The notes: generated by a model from the sequence alone, not told the origin. A DNA stretch of 64,000 bases from Hericium rajendrae (GCA_033439255.1 CM065879.1:4470501-4534500); one strand, 5' to 3'; numbered from the stretch's first letter, positions 20,953 to 33,980 are shown. Made by a program: numbers and translations.

Positions 20953-22440
20953 TGTGTATAGAGTTTGTTTGAAGTCTGTAATCAATGATGTCTATGTTAG
21001 CCCCCTCCGATCGAACAACGAAACATACGGTATTTGAGAACAAGTTTCGATACTGGTAATCGACGTTGTGGTGGTTGATTGAGAGCCCTCCGCCCACTTC
21101 ATTTTTCCTTAAGTCTCTCCGGCACTCTGCGGACTCATGTCCTCCTCGTGTTGGATGGGTTGGGTGGTCGTTTCGCACACCGACATGACGGCGCCACCAC
21201 GTGGCATTTTTATCTCATTCACGAGGACAGCTGTCCTCGTGCGCTGCCCGATATACCATCGTACACCCAGCGCACGAGGACAGTCGTCCTCGAGCGCTGC
21301 CCGATATACCATCGTACACCCAGCGCACGAGGACAGTCGTCCTCGTGCGCTGCCCGATACACCATCGTACACCCAGCGCACGAGGACAGCCGTCCTCGTG
21401 CGCTGCCCGATATATCTCCCGACACCCAGCGCATGAGGACAGTCGTCCTCGTGCGCTGCCCGATATACCACCGTACACCCAGCGCACGAGGACAGTCGTC
21501 CTCGAGCGCTGCCCAATACACCACCGTACACCCAGCGCACGAGGACAGTCGTCCTCGAGCGCTGCCCGATACCACCGTACACCCAGCGCACGAGGACAGT
21601 CGTCCTCGAGCGCTGCCCAATACACCACCATACACCCAGCGCACGAGGACAGTCGTCCTCGTGCGCTGTCGATACACCATCGTACATCCAGCGCGCGAGG
21701 ACAGCTGCCTTCGTGCGCCAGGTGTACGATGGTATATCGAGCAGCGCGAGGACAGCTGTCCTCGTGCGCTGGGTGTACGATGGTGTATCGGGCAGCGCAC
21801 GAGGACGACTGTCCTCGTGCGCTGGGTGTACGATGGTGTATCGGGCACATCCTCGTGCGCTGGGTGTACGGTGGTATATCGGGCAGCACTCGAGGACGAC
21901 TGTCCTCGTGCGCTGGGTGTACGGTGGTATATCGGGCAGCGCGCAAGGACAGCTGTCCTCATGTACATACAATTTGCCTTGTATACACCTACACGTATTT
22001 ACAGGTTATTGTTCGTTTTACACAGTACAGTATTATCTGTGATATGGATAAAATGGATGGTTAGCAATATTGTACATATATGGTATAATACAGACATATA
22101 AAATTATGTCAATATCCATTGAAACCTTTACTCTATAATATCCTCATATATGGGACAATGGGCATGCACAAAAATATGGCTGTTCTCATGCATCTCATGT
22201 CTGACAGTATAATGGTCAGCGCACAAAGACAACTGTCTTTGTGCGCTGAATATAAGACAGTGTACCGTGCAGCGCACGAGGACAGCTGTCCTCGTGCGCA
22301 TGCCAAAAATCGGAAAATGACTGATCAGAAATATCCTGCATATTCACTATTTACCATGATAAATATTCTGTCCGAATACCTACTTTCGACCGAACAACCT
22401 CCAAACAACCCCAACCCATCCTTTCTCTTAACTGGAGGAT
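18175..22440 (-). repeat. Duplicated block, copy B
   Basis: Same order as copy A: gene body, homologous promoter stretch (21030-21220), palindrome array, AT-rich stretch with two hairpins at 22219-22299, and the terminal block ending CTTAACTGGAGGAT at 22440. Beyond 22440 the sequence changes at once to the C-terminal coding part of gene 4, whereas copy A continues into the 305-308 bp tandem repeat. That sharp difference marks the edge of the duplicated unit. Confidence 0.72.
21227..21968. repeat. Palindrome array 5, upstream of gene B
   Basis: About fourteen hairpins with core GCGCACGAGGAC / GTCCTCGTGCGC (centres AGTC, AGCT, GACT). From 21227 to about 21710 the spacer reads GCCCGATATACCATCGTACA; from there on it is the reverse complement (TGTACGATGGTATATCGGGC). 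The whole array is therefore a long inverted repeat of short inverted repeats. It lies about 275 bp upstream of the gene B start. Confidence 0.93.
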
Positions 22441-24479
22441 CGGGCCGCCCGGCGGAGCATCCGGCGTGCCGGGAAGGGGTAGGGGGAGGCGACGCGCCAC
22501 CAGGGGCTCACTGTCTAAGGGGTCGGATGAGCGCGGAGGCATATTTTCGGGCAACTGACGAAGAGCCGGGTCGATGGGAACGCGTCGGGATGCGACATGT
22601 GGGGTGTTGTGCTGAGCGCGGCCAGGCATAGGAGTTGACGCGAGGCGTCTCGCTGGCAGCACATGGTGCGATGGTGCGAGAGGAGAAGGATTCGAAGCGG
22701 AACGCTCGGCTGGGCCAAGGGAGTGCAAGGAGCTCGGCAGAAAAAGAGGGCCTCGACGAGAGGGTCTGTCGGGCGTGGAAGGAGACGCGCCGATACCCTG
22801 GGGAGGTGCGGGCATTACGCGGGGGGCTGTCTCTGGCGAAAGACGGGGCAAAATCGAGTTCGAGGGGGGTCCAAAGGTCGACGCAGGGGTAGGCGGGGGG
22901 GAGACGCTGTTCGCGCGACGCTCGGCAGGCGATATGCTCCTGGAAGTGCTGTGCGGGCGCGACGGACTAGAGACTGCACTGGGAAGAGGAGATGCGGCGC
23001 GAGAGGGCCTATCGTTGAGGTCCTGTGAGCCCTCGTCAAATGCAGGTCCGCTGGGGCCCTCGTCGCAATCCCTAGCTGAAGCCGGTCGGAAAGCACGTGC
23101 AGCCTGCTCCTCTGAGCCTAAGGAACGCGCATAAATGTCAATACACACCGAATGACAAAAAAAACAAAGACCTACTGAAGCATTGAGCCCCGAATGCAGC
23201 ACACGCCTCCTCCATGCGATGAAAGCCAATTGGATCGGCTTGATTCCATGTATACGATCTCGAATCGAGCGTCTTTCCAGAGTGAACACTGCGGAGCATC
23301 AGCGTGACGAGCGGAAATTGAGGAGCAACGCGGCGTACCTTTTCACACCGATCTGACCTCCGCGCTCTGAGATTGGCCCGGTCAATACGATTACCGTGTT
23401 CATGCCAAAAAAGTCGGATATAAGATCCGCGAAGGGGCACAGGAAGTAGCCGATCTTCGACTGCATTCTGTAAGCTTGCAGGTAAGCACGTGGGCCTTGG
23501 GCTGAGGAGAAGAGTACGCACTGATAGTAATACTCAGCCGTCTTCTCCTGGTCTCCGGCGTCACGCAGCTGCTCGTACAACCCCATCTGCTTATCGTGCT
23601 CTTGCTGCAGTTCCTCCCTCAGCCCCGCCTTGAAGTCCTCCGGCTGAGAGTCGTAGACTGCACGCGTGTATGCAGCACGCAATTTGACCTCGGTAAGCTT
23701 AACGACCTTCTCGCCCTTCGCGTAATCGGCGAGCCACGATTTGTAAACTTTCGTAAAGAGTGGGTCTCCGAACGTGAGGTCGGCTAGGATAAAGATCTGG
23801 GCTTGTGAGGGCTGAAGGCTTGCTGATGGAACGGCGCTGGCAGCTTGCCACGCTGCGAGGACACGAGCGAACGGGGGGTCGAACCGCGGCTTGACGAGCG
23901 CGGCGTAATGCTGCTTCGAGAAGAACTGGTCCTCGTGGGCGCGGCGAGGCCTGACGGGTGTCGACCATCTTCACGAACTGCTTGGCTAGGTCGCCTTCAG
24001 AGGAGACCGTCTCGTCACCGCTACCATGCTTTCGGAACCAATCTGAGAGCTTCTACAACGATATGAGCAAAAACATCCAGCAAAGCAATGAATATGGGGC
24101 GTACCGTTCGCACCCATTCACGCATCCGGCTCTTCAAATCCGCCTCAGCTTCGTCCGGATTTAGTGGCGCTAGGTCCTCTGCCACGTCAGCAGGCTTGGG
24201 AGGGGGAGGCTTGACGTCGTCGAGTATGAAATCGTCATAGGTGAACTCTGCGAAGTACTCGTTCGTCGACTTGTCGTAGAAGGTGCCGACTGCCCCCTTC
24301 TTCTTGGACGTGCTGGCTTCCCCCCAGGAAGTCTTGCGTACCTGGCAGAACTGGAGACGGTGGCCGAGTATGAACGCAGGGCGGCCGCGTTTCTTGCCAA
24401 CGCTGGCCTGACGAGGCTTCTCTGCTGGCTCGGCGGTCGTGTTCGTTGACGAAGAGTGGGCACTAGCGCCGTCTGTCAT
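22441..24479 (-). CDS. Gene 4: mushroom-type protein family of unknown function, tail cut
   Basis: I recognise the pattern from memory as an expanded agaricomycete family without known function. Start at ATG 24479 (MTDGASAHSS), then GRPAFILGHRLQFC (the family's usual opening), GTFYDKSTNEYFAEF, an acidic linker, DLISDFFGMNTVIVL and the hallmark GPISERGGQIGVKSVHSGKT with GFHRMEEACAAFGAQCFS. Introns of about 50-60 bp fit at 24104, 23335 and 23185. The C-terminal tail is Ser/Pro/Arg-rich and ends abruptly at 22441, where frame and composition pass into the terminal block of copy B, so the native C-terminus is lost. One frame change is needed near 23944-23958 (before EDQFFSKQHYAAL). It is divergent from the gene at 24816, with 336 bp between the starts. 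Confidence 0.65.
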
Positions 24480-24737
24480 CGGAACCGGGACCGGCGACGA
24501 TCAGAGCGTCGAAACGGAAGGGAAGGAACTAGGGTTCCGAATCGGACTAGGGTTAGAACGTTAATCTTGCGGGGAGTCCCGGAGCGAGATGCTAACTGAA
24601 CCACTCAGCCGCAACGCGCACGTGATCGCGTCTCCCAGCGTCGCGTAGCCCTGTTCCGATCCGAATCTATACACGTGCGTTCCGTTCGACAGCCTTGCTT
24701 TGATCAATATTGGTGGCTGAGGGAAGGAGTCCTTGGG

Positions 24738-24744
24738 TATATAA
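24738..24744 (+). promoter_or_regulatory. TATA box of the 24816 gene
   Basis: TATATAA, 72 bases before the ATG at 24816. Confidence 0.55.
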
Positions 24745-24815
24745 ACCCTTGTCCAATGGCTCTTTTCCTTCAGCATTTTCCCTCTCGCTTTCTTACCCTG
24801 TTTCTTCTGCTTGAT

Positions 24816-26202
<1,387 letters not shown>

Positions 26203-27145
26203 TGCACTCGTTCTTTGCACGCGTTGCTATGTTCTTACTGCATCTCCTTCCCGTGCTTAACATTCTGCCGTCGCACCCATTTCGCTGATTTGTCCAGCAG
26301 GCCTGCCTTTCTACGTACTGTATTGTCGAACTTTGGCTCATTTTCAATGCTGTTTTGACTCATGTTTTGTTATGCTATAATGAACGATATACGTTTTTTT
26401 CCCTGCCATCTCAACATGTCTGCGAAGCTATGTTTAATTGTCTAAGGGCATCTCTCTGTGCAAATGCTCGTGCGGCGTTCTCCGGCACGGCGCGTCCGGC
26501 CGCGGCTGAAACCGAGCGGGTGACAAGTTTTCAACTCCGCGCAGTCGGAGCGTGAATTGACCGAGACTCTACAGGTCGCGTCTCCGCTGTCTTCAGCTCT
26601 TCCTCCTTCACCCCCGCCGTTCCTCCTCCCTTTCTTACACGTAGCTCTCCGTTTTGGTGCCGGTGAGTTTGATCTTCTTGGCTTGCCTCTGCCAGCGAGT
26701 GCGCGCCTCCAGTAGGGTTTCGCCCAAGCCCCGCAGTCGCTCTGCCTCGCTGGCGGGGGCCCCGCTGCCTCGTCGCGCCCTTTCTAACTTAACTGACGCG
26801 TCTTCTTCCACTCTCCATGAAGGGACTCATTGGCAGACGCATCAAACGCGTAGAACGCGCGCAGCATGGTGAGCCATTCCTCTCTCTCCATCTCCACCTC
26901 CGTGTCCAGCCAGCGTCCGCGGCTGGACTTCATGCCAGCTTTCCAGCGGTGCACGGTGCTCCAACTCCGCGCGTCTCCTCTCCATCGCCTTAAACGGTCG
27001 CTGACTGTTCACCCTGCAGACCGCTGGCCTGTGGGCGCCTCGATCACCAGACCGTGGGCCGCGCACGCGATTCGGCCGCACCTACAACCCGTTCGTTTCT
27101 GCTGGCAGCCTAGGCCCCCTACGACTGGTTGGTAGCGCCGTTGAC
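26203..27145. other. Gap between the RNase H1-like and TET/JBP genes
   Basis: Pyrimidine-rich with no long frame of convincing composition. The ATG at 26866, followed at once by GTGAGC, is a candidate first exon for the TET/JBP gene; I could not prove it. Confidence 0.35.
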
Positions 27146-28812
27146 TTGGCCGCTGGGCTGCTAGGTGCTTTCCAGGAGGAGGACAGGCGTGACGAAGAAG
27201 GCCTGGGCGATCACGACGGGCTGGAGGTGGAAACAGGGGGGGGGCATGTGCCCTCAAGAGCTGCAACGCCCCCTCCTCGAGGCACGGGGATATTTTCTTC
27301 GCCCATAACCCCTCTCAGCTGGCCTCCTACGCCCGCAACTCCCCTCTCGCCCTCGCGCCCGCCAAGCTCTCAGCCCGCAGGCCGTCGCCCAATGGAGGAC
27401 CCACCATCCCCATCCCCTATCCGCCCTCTGCATCAGCCTACAGCCTCCCTTGCGCCCTTATCTCCCATGACATCGATCGCATCTCCTCCGCCGAAGCCAT
27501 CCAGCAAGTCGGGGGCGGCAAGGCATCGACAGTTGGCCGCGTCGAAGCGCAAGGCGAAGAAAAGACAGAGGGGTGGTACTGCCTCCCAGGACCCTGTAGC
27601 CAGGCCAAAGCCAAGGTCCTCGGTGTCTCGCCGTGCCATGATGCCCGCGTTCGTCGCCGTCGACTTCGACGCAGCGTTTCTGAGGTCTGCGAAGTGGGCC
27701 TACACTGGCGTGCGTGCGAAGCGCCTTCGTGACCACCCGTGGACAGTGAGGGAGTTGAAGAAAATGGGCTTCAGAGAGATGAGCTGGGATGGCTGGTAAG
27801 TCTGTGAAGCCGTGCACGCCTTCTGTTTTCTGACTGCGCCTGGCTTGCTAGCGAGCCCTTTGCCCTCTGTGACCTTGAAGGCCGCTTGATCGGGGTTTTC
27901 CCTGGCAGGCCTGCAGGCCCTGCGTGGGCCACCATCATCGCGGACGCAACGCTGGCGTTCGAGAAGGCTGAAAAAGACAGCCGGAAGTATTCGCGCACTG
28001 GCCTTGTCAACCGACGACGTGGCAAGTTTCTTGCTCTGAACACCGGGGCGTCATACGGAGGAGGGCCGAAGGTGAGTCCCCGGCAGCTTCACAGCAATGA
28101 TTGTGACTGAGGCCTGCCCCACAGCTTCCGGGAAACCTCAAGAACACCAGGCCCATGCAGCGTATTGTGGAGGGGCTTCTGCGCTGCGAGGCCATACAGC
28201 GCATAGCGGGGTTTGGAAGCAGTAGGTCCCTCTCACTTAGCCCCCGCATTTTTGCTCAGGCTTGAGGCAGGCATCTTTGCCTTATGGGCGCCCAAGGTCT
28301 ACGCGTATTACGAGGAGCACCTTTATCCCCTATTCCATCGCTATCCCTATCTTCGCTGGCCTTTCTCGCGGAGTATTTTTCCAACGTGCACCTTCAACCT
28401 CGGCCCGGCAACCATCTGCAACGACCACGTCGATCCCACCAACGTGCCTCATGGATGGTGCGTCATCACGGCGCTTGGACGCTTTGACAGCAAGAAGGGA
28501 GGACACTTGGTTCTGTGGGAGTTTCGCCTCATCATCTGCTTCCCTGCGGGCTCGACGGCTGCGATCACCTCGAGCTCACTTCGGCACGTGAACACCCCGG
28601 TTGGAAAGGGCGAAACGAGGTTCTCTTTTACGCAATACTGCCCGGGCGGCTTGATCCGCTTCGCACGCCATGGCTTTCGTCCAGCGAAGACGCTCTCCGT
28701 AGAAGAGAGAGTGTCTATGGATGGCACGCCGGAGCAGCGATGGCAGTGGGCATTGTCTTTGTTCTCGACGGCAGCGAGCGTGGTGAAGGACCGGCTTAGC
28801 GTACTCGTTTAG
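27146..28812 (+). CDS. TET/JBP-family dioxygenase 1 (KDZ-associated)
   Basis: 2-oxoglutarate/Fe(II) dioxygenase predicted to oxidise methylpyrimidines in DNA. An N-terminal Ser/Pro-rich part carries a basic cluster (KRKAKKRQR), then FDAAFLRSAKWAYTGVRAKR. The conserved block follows: EPFALCDLEGRLIGVFPGRP, RRRGKFLALNTGASYGGGPK, LPGNLKN and the core APKVYAYYEEHL. The iron-binding HxD is in CNDHVDPTNVPHGW, the distal His in LRHVNTPVGKGETR, and the Arg expected to bind 2-oxoglutarate in ETRFSFTQY, so the site looks intact. Introns fit at 27800-27850, 28072-28123 and 28222-28259. Stop at 28810. No in-frame ATG opens the first long exon, so the true start lies upstream, perhaps at 26866. It is followed on the same strand by the KDZ transposase, the classic fungal pairing. 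Confidence 0.85.
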
Positions 28813-29134
28813 ATGATCTTTTTTTTTCTTGACCACAGCCGCAATGTACGAAATCATCTAGAAGGCAGTAGAAGCTCGTTTTCAAGGCAATAATAAAAAT
28901 ATGTTTTGAAGGCCATTGAAGCTTAATCACGGCAGCGCGGTTGTTCCGGCCCTGTAGCGGGTGCTGCCGCCAGAGCGGCCATAGGCGTTATTACGTAATT
29001 GACGCCTTTGGCACTCCGGGCTCGTTTGTGCTCGGCAAGGTGGGCGCCACGTCTTCCTTGCTCTCGCTGTCCCCTCGTGCCTTCTTCCTCCTTCCTCGTT
29101 GTCTTTATACCTGCTTTTAGCTCCCATTGTCGAC
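28813..29134. other. Spacer between TET/JBP and KDZ genes
   Basis: Holds the 3' flank of the dioxygenase gene (AATAAA-like at about 28892) and the upstream flank of the transposase gene. No gene seen. Confidence 0.45.
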
Positions 29135-32100
29135 ATGACCCGGGCGAAAAAGCGAACGTACGACGTCGTTGACTCTGCACAGCCCACTGTGATTGCAGAG
29201 GTTCTCACCCTCGACGACCATCGGCGCGTCCACGCGAAGTCCTCCAAAGTGACCCTACCCCTTCCCGCTCCCCCCGTAATCGCGCCGGCTCTGGAAGATG
29301 AACTTTTCGTGGAAGATCAGGCATTTTTGTCGGCACCAGCGGCGGGGCTGGAGGGGCTGGAGGTAGTGCCAGCGAAGAGGTACAAAAACTCGGTGCGTCT
29401 CACCATAGCCTTCACTTTTCTGGATATCTGCTCAACTGTCTGAAGGACATACCCCTGTCAACGTGGCGGGAATTCGCGTCCAGCTATCTTGATGAGATGA
29501 TGAGGCTGGAGGGCAGAGGGGACGACGTCGCGGCTGGACAGGAGGGCGCGGTTTGTCCGGACTGCAGCTCTGACAAGCCAGCGTTTCGTTGCAGAGAATG
29601 CCATGGGCGGCGGCTGCTCTGCGCTGCTTGCATGAAGGACGCTCATCGCCGCCTTCCCCTGCACGTTGTGGAGGTGAGTTCCACACCCTCGCCAGCCCTG
29701 CGACCGCTAACCTCTGCCTCTAAACAGGAGTGGAGAAGCACCAGATTTCACCCTGTTCCTCTCTTCAACCTCGGGCTTAGGGTTCAGGTAGGACACGGGC
29801 TTCCGGGCCTGTGCCCCTCGCGAGTCCCCGGCCACAAGAACTTCGTCGTTCTCCACACGAATGGCATCCACCATGTCCATGTGGATTTCTGCGGCTGCAC
29901 CGGCAGCGCAGAGCATTGGATCCAGCTCCTGCGCGTCGCTTGGTGGCCTGCAACCCCTCTTATCCCTCAAACCTGTGCCACAATGGCCGTCCTCCGTCAA
30001 TTTCACATCCAAAATCTGCAGGGCAAGACATCAATGTATGATTTCTACAAGGCCCTGGAGATGCAGAGCAATGGCTCTGGCGTTCTTGATTTGCCGGTGA
30101 GTGTTTTCTTTTCAGGCTCTCCTCATCGCCGTGATGCTTATTAGACTGGACAGGACCGGCTTCCTATGTTCAGGCTTATGGTCCGCGAGTGGCGCTTCAC
30201 GCTGCTGGTGAAGCGGGGAAAACGTGGGCTGGATCCCACTGGGATTGCAGGGACCAAGGAGGGGGAGCTCGCTGTGCGTTGCCCTGCCTGTCCTTGCCCA
30301 GGAGTGAACCTCCCGTCTAACTGGATGGACGCTCCGCCGGAAACTGCGTGCGTTCGTTCTTTGTGCTGGGCGTTCGCATGGCTTATCTTACCTTTCAGCT
30401 TCCTGTACTGGCTAGTCCTGGCCATGGACGCAAATTTTCGCCTCAAAAGCCGCCTGCGCTCCAGCGAGGAGAAGGACCCACCGCTCGGAAGCGGGCTCGC
30501 CTACTTTGTGGAGACCAAGGCATACGGGGAGTTTGTACTGGAGCATACAAATGAGGAGGAGGTGCGTGCGCTCTGCATGCCTGCAGCACATCGTCTCACC
30601 ATCGGGCTTGTGGTTAGATCAGCTCGTGCATAGCCTTCGCCGCGCTGGCGACGGCCAACCTCAAGAGAACGACTGGCCTAGCCTCAACGGGAGTGGGGGC
30701 TGTGACTTGTGGGAGGCATCAGTTTTGGAGAGCAAATGGTATTGGGGACCTGCAGAAAGGCGAACGGTAAGCTTTGCCGCCTTCTCAACATTCCCTGCGC
30801 TGATGTTTCCTAGCTACATCAATATGGATTACATTTTCCTCTCGACGCTCGCCGACGAAGTCATCCGAATCATCGTCGCATCGTACGACTTAGCCTGCCA
30901 GTGGAAGAAAAAATTCTGGCAGCGCGTCGAGATGTTTCCCGACGATCTTCAGCTCAACATCCCGGAGTCGAACATGAAGTTTCTGGTCCCGGAATTCCAT
31001 CTTCAGGCTCACAAAGAGGTTTGTCACAGCAAGCACTCCTCAAGAAAGACGGTCGGCATGGGTCGATCTGAGCTTGAAGGTCCGGAGAGAAACTGGTCCT
31101 GGCTGAATGGCGCTGCGTCGAGCACGAAGGAGATGGGGCCGGGCTCACGGCGGGATACGTTGGATGACTTCTGCGGGTTTGCGAACTGGAGGCGCGTCGT
31201 GGGCATGGGTATGTTTATTGTCTTTTCAAGCCACTAGCCAGCTGACTGGTTCCAGGCACCTTTCTCCTCAGGAAGATGCTTGACGCCATCCCGAATGCTA
31301 TCACTCAGCATCGCGCGTTCAAAGAGTTCGAGGCCGGCCTGCAAGAGAAACGACCATTGCAGTTAGAGGAATGGGAGGATATGTTTGCAGTTTGGGATGC
31401 AGACAAGGAGCACATGCCGAGCCCCTTTGCCATGCCCCGAGCAAGTGCGTATACCGTGCTGAGTCAAGCCGCCTTGTGCTGATCGTCGCTGTGAAGAAAA
31501 ATCCATGGCTCAGCTGAAGGTTGAGTTAAAGGAAGAAGAACAGGCAGCGCTAGGGCAAGCAGCTGACGACGCGGGCGATGCGAGCGGGCTGTCATTCTTG
31601 CTGCTTGGGCTTGATATTGAACAGCAGCAGTAAGTGCCTTACCCTCTCTATGATATGTGTTGCTGATTGAAACAGGCATCTGCTTCTTGAGGATGTTCGG
31701 GCTGCCAAGCTCCCCACGACGATGGACCTTTCCGACTTCGAAGACCGGTGCCGTGCTTTGAGACGCAAGCTTCGCAGGCTTCGGCGTCAGCAACGCATTC
31801 ACATGCCTGGCCTTGCTCAGGCATCTGACGAGGGCACCTCGACAGATGCGCCTGAGGGGGTGCAGCTGCCGAAGCTAGAGGACACGCTGCTCAATATGCC
31901 CTCTGATTTGAACTCAGAGGATCGGCAGGCACGCTGTGCGGCTGGCATTGCTGACATGGAGGCGAAGTTACGCATGGCAGAGGCTGAAGACGCACTCGAT
32001 GATCTGTGGCGTCACCTTCGGCTACGGTCCTTCGTGAACACTTTCAAACGCGCCCAAGTCCGTGGGCAATGCCGGCTCACACGTGCGCAGCATACGCAGT

Positions 32101-32912
32101 CCCGCATCGACGAGCGTGTCAAGACAAGCAAGCTGCGCTATCGGCATGCCCGTGCTGCCTTGATGCGCCTTACTGGTGGGGGGGAGTGGTCGAAAACCCT
32201 TCGTGAGCTGCACAAGGAGCACGTCGTCTCGCTGAATGTGGACCTTATTGACTTTATTGGGCTGCCGGGAGGCGACGCTGAGGCCGGCGCCACGGGTTAT
32301 ATACAAGGCTCTTCTCAAAGGACTCAGGGCCCTTTGCAACGGAGCCGCAGCCCGTCGCAACGAAGCCAGGCGCAGAAAGGCAACGGACGCAAGAAGGTCT
32401 CTTGGATATGGTTCTTGGTTCCTGACGGGGAGGACGATGACGATAAAGACCTACATGAAGGTTAGTGGCTGCTTCTTCACGGTCTCGCCTGCTGACTTCA
32501 TTGTTTCTTTGCAGCACTTCGTGTTGAGTGGGCGAAGTCGAAGGTATGTGCGGCGCGGTGGCACGAAGAGGTCATGCACGTCGAGGAGGAGATGCGCCGG
32601 GTGCTCGAAACATTTGCCACAGAGGCGAGCGTGTGGGAGGATATGTCCGCCAGGCGTGATGCGCTTCTCGACGGCGACCATGTGCTGCTCGAAGGCATCC
32701 ACGCTTATGCAGCTGAGCATGCGGCCATGTATCGCAGCCTTGCTGCGAAGTTTGCATCACGATGGGCCGCAGTACGAAGCAGGGCTGTCTCTGTCCTCGA
32801 CCAAAGCGTATACCTCAACTGGGACCAAGACGATGAAGACGACAACGAGCAGGCGGCCTCTGCCATTGTTCGGGTAGAGGTTGAGGTGACAGGGCACGAT
32901 GAGGATGACTAG
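29135..32912 (+). CDS. KDZ-family transposase
   Basis: DNA transposase of the Kyakuja-Dileera-Zisupton group, with an RNase H-like fold. Start at ATG 29135 (MTRAKKRTYDVVD). Order: basic N-terminus; a CxC2-type zinc cluster, CPDCSSDKPAFRCRECH with CAACMKDAHRRLPLHVVE; FNLGLRVQVGH and FCGCTGSAEHW; a Cys-containing insert CPACPCPGVN; then the catalytic series LAMDANFRLKSRLRS (first Asp), SYDLACQWKKKFWQRV (second Asp), EFHLQAHKEVC, and EGPERNWSWLNGAASSTKEM with RRDTLDDFCGFANWR (Glu region). A long charged helical tail ends at a TAG at 32910. About ten short introns are evident (for example near 29673-29728, 30097-30150, 31210-31255, 32462-32514). All expected motifs are present, and I saw no clear break, though I did not check every junction. 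Confidence 0.88.
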
Positions 32913-33370
32913 GCAGCCTCAAGTGAGTAGTTTCCTGCTCATCTTATGGATGGCCAAGGCTCATCTCTCAGTAGGTGTTCTTCCCATGTGTGTTCCTGCC
33001 TGCTCGTCTCGTCGCTGTGTCAATTTCTGTCCCGCATACCCTCTGAAAGCACCTATATACTATCTTTGTCATTTTTGTACGGCCCGGCATCAATCTATTT
33101 TTGTATTGCAATTTCGCCTAAAAGCTATATTTGTGTGGATTGCCGGCATCTAGCTAAATCAATGGTAAGTTATCGGTGGTGTAGTATCGTCCGTTTAACT
33201 AAATGGCGCTTTAGCTAAATGTCTGGTGAGTTGCCATCAGCGACTTACTGGGCATTTAGGTTTATGTCGGGTGGCTACTACTGTACATTTACTTAAACCG
33301 CTACTGTGTCGACTGGTGCTGCTCAGGGCGGCCGTTCGCCCGAGACGGCTGCGCGGGCCTGTTACGCATC
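32913..33370. other. Right flank of the KDZ cassette
   Basis: AT-rich and non-coding. It contains several copies of a motif like TTTAGCTAAATG (33140-33260: CTAGCTAAATCAATGG, TTAACTAAATGG, TTTAGCTAAATGTCTGG), which may be subterminal repeats of the element. I could not identify the exact terminal inverted repeats or a target duplication. Confidence 0.45.
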
Positions 33371-33790
33371 CCAGGGGTCCGAGTCCCCATCCTGCTCGAC
33401 CCTTGGACGGGTCTCGCCAGGCCCCGAAGAGACCGTCGAGCAGGACAGCGTGTGCGGGTGTCGTAGCTCGGCGCGGCCACCCGACGGCGGCGGCCTCAGC
33501 CCGTTCCGTGCGCGCCCAGGGGTCCGAGTCCCCACCCGGTTCGACGCTTGGACGGGTCTCGCCAGGCCCCGAAGAGATCGTCGAGCAGGGCGGCGCGCGC
33601 GGGTGTCGTAGCTCGGTGCGGCGACCAGACGGCGGCAGCCTCAACCCGTTCAGCGCGTGCCCAGGGGTCCGAGTCCCCACCCGGTTCGACGCTTGGACGG
33701 GTCTCGCCAGGCCCCGAAGAGATCGTCGAGCAGGGCGGCGCGCGCGGGTATCGCTGTGCAGGGCGGCGAGCCGGCGATAGCTGTGTGGAC
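33371..33790 (+). repeat. 145-bp tandem repeat, three copies
   Basis: Units begin CCAGGGGTCCGAGTCCCC at 33371, 33516 and 33661, each followed by TTGGACGGGTCTCGCCAGGC. The period is exactly 145 bases between copies. Frames open on both strands because the period is not a multiple of three and GC content is high; no protein is implied. GGGGTCCGAGTCCCC is a small hairpin reminiscent of a T arm, but no tRNA can be folded around it. Confidence 0.9.
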
Positions 33791-33980
33791 CCATTCAACG
33801 CCCTGCGCACAGATTCACTTTATCTGGGGACTCCGCGTGCTGCCTTTGTTAACCACTTGCCGGCAGGTACTTACCGCAAGACACTCACGTGCACTCCCAG
33901 CAGTTTCACAGGTATGCTTCGCGCTCTGAATCCTCGCGTCCGACTCACGACGTTTGGGGCGCCATGTGTCTGCGCGCAGG

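Noticed and set aside
21079-22101. Long open frames on both strands across the arrays (for example over 300 codons at 21079-22101)
   Set aside because: They are produced by repeats lacking stops in several frames, read Arg/Ala/Ser-rich on both strands, and have no start context or domain.
33371-33790. tRNA-like element suggested by GGGGTCCGAGTCCCC
   Set aside because: No acceptor stem, D arm or anticodon arm can be placed around the T-arm-like hairpin.
33226-33810. Overlapping frames over the 145-bp tandem repeats
   Set aside because: Open in many frames due to GC content and repeat structure; no domain.
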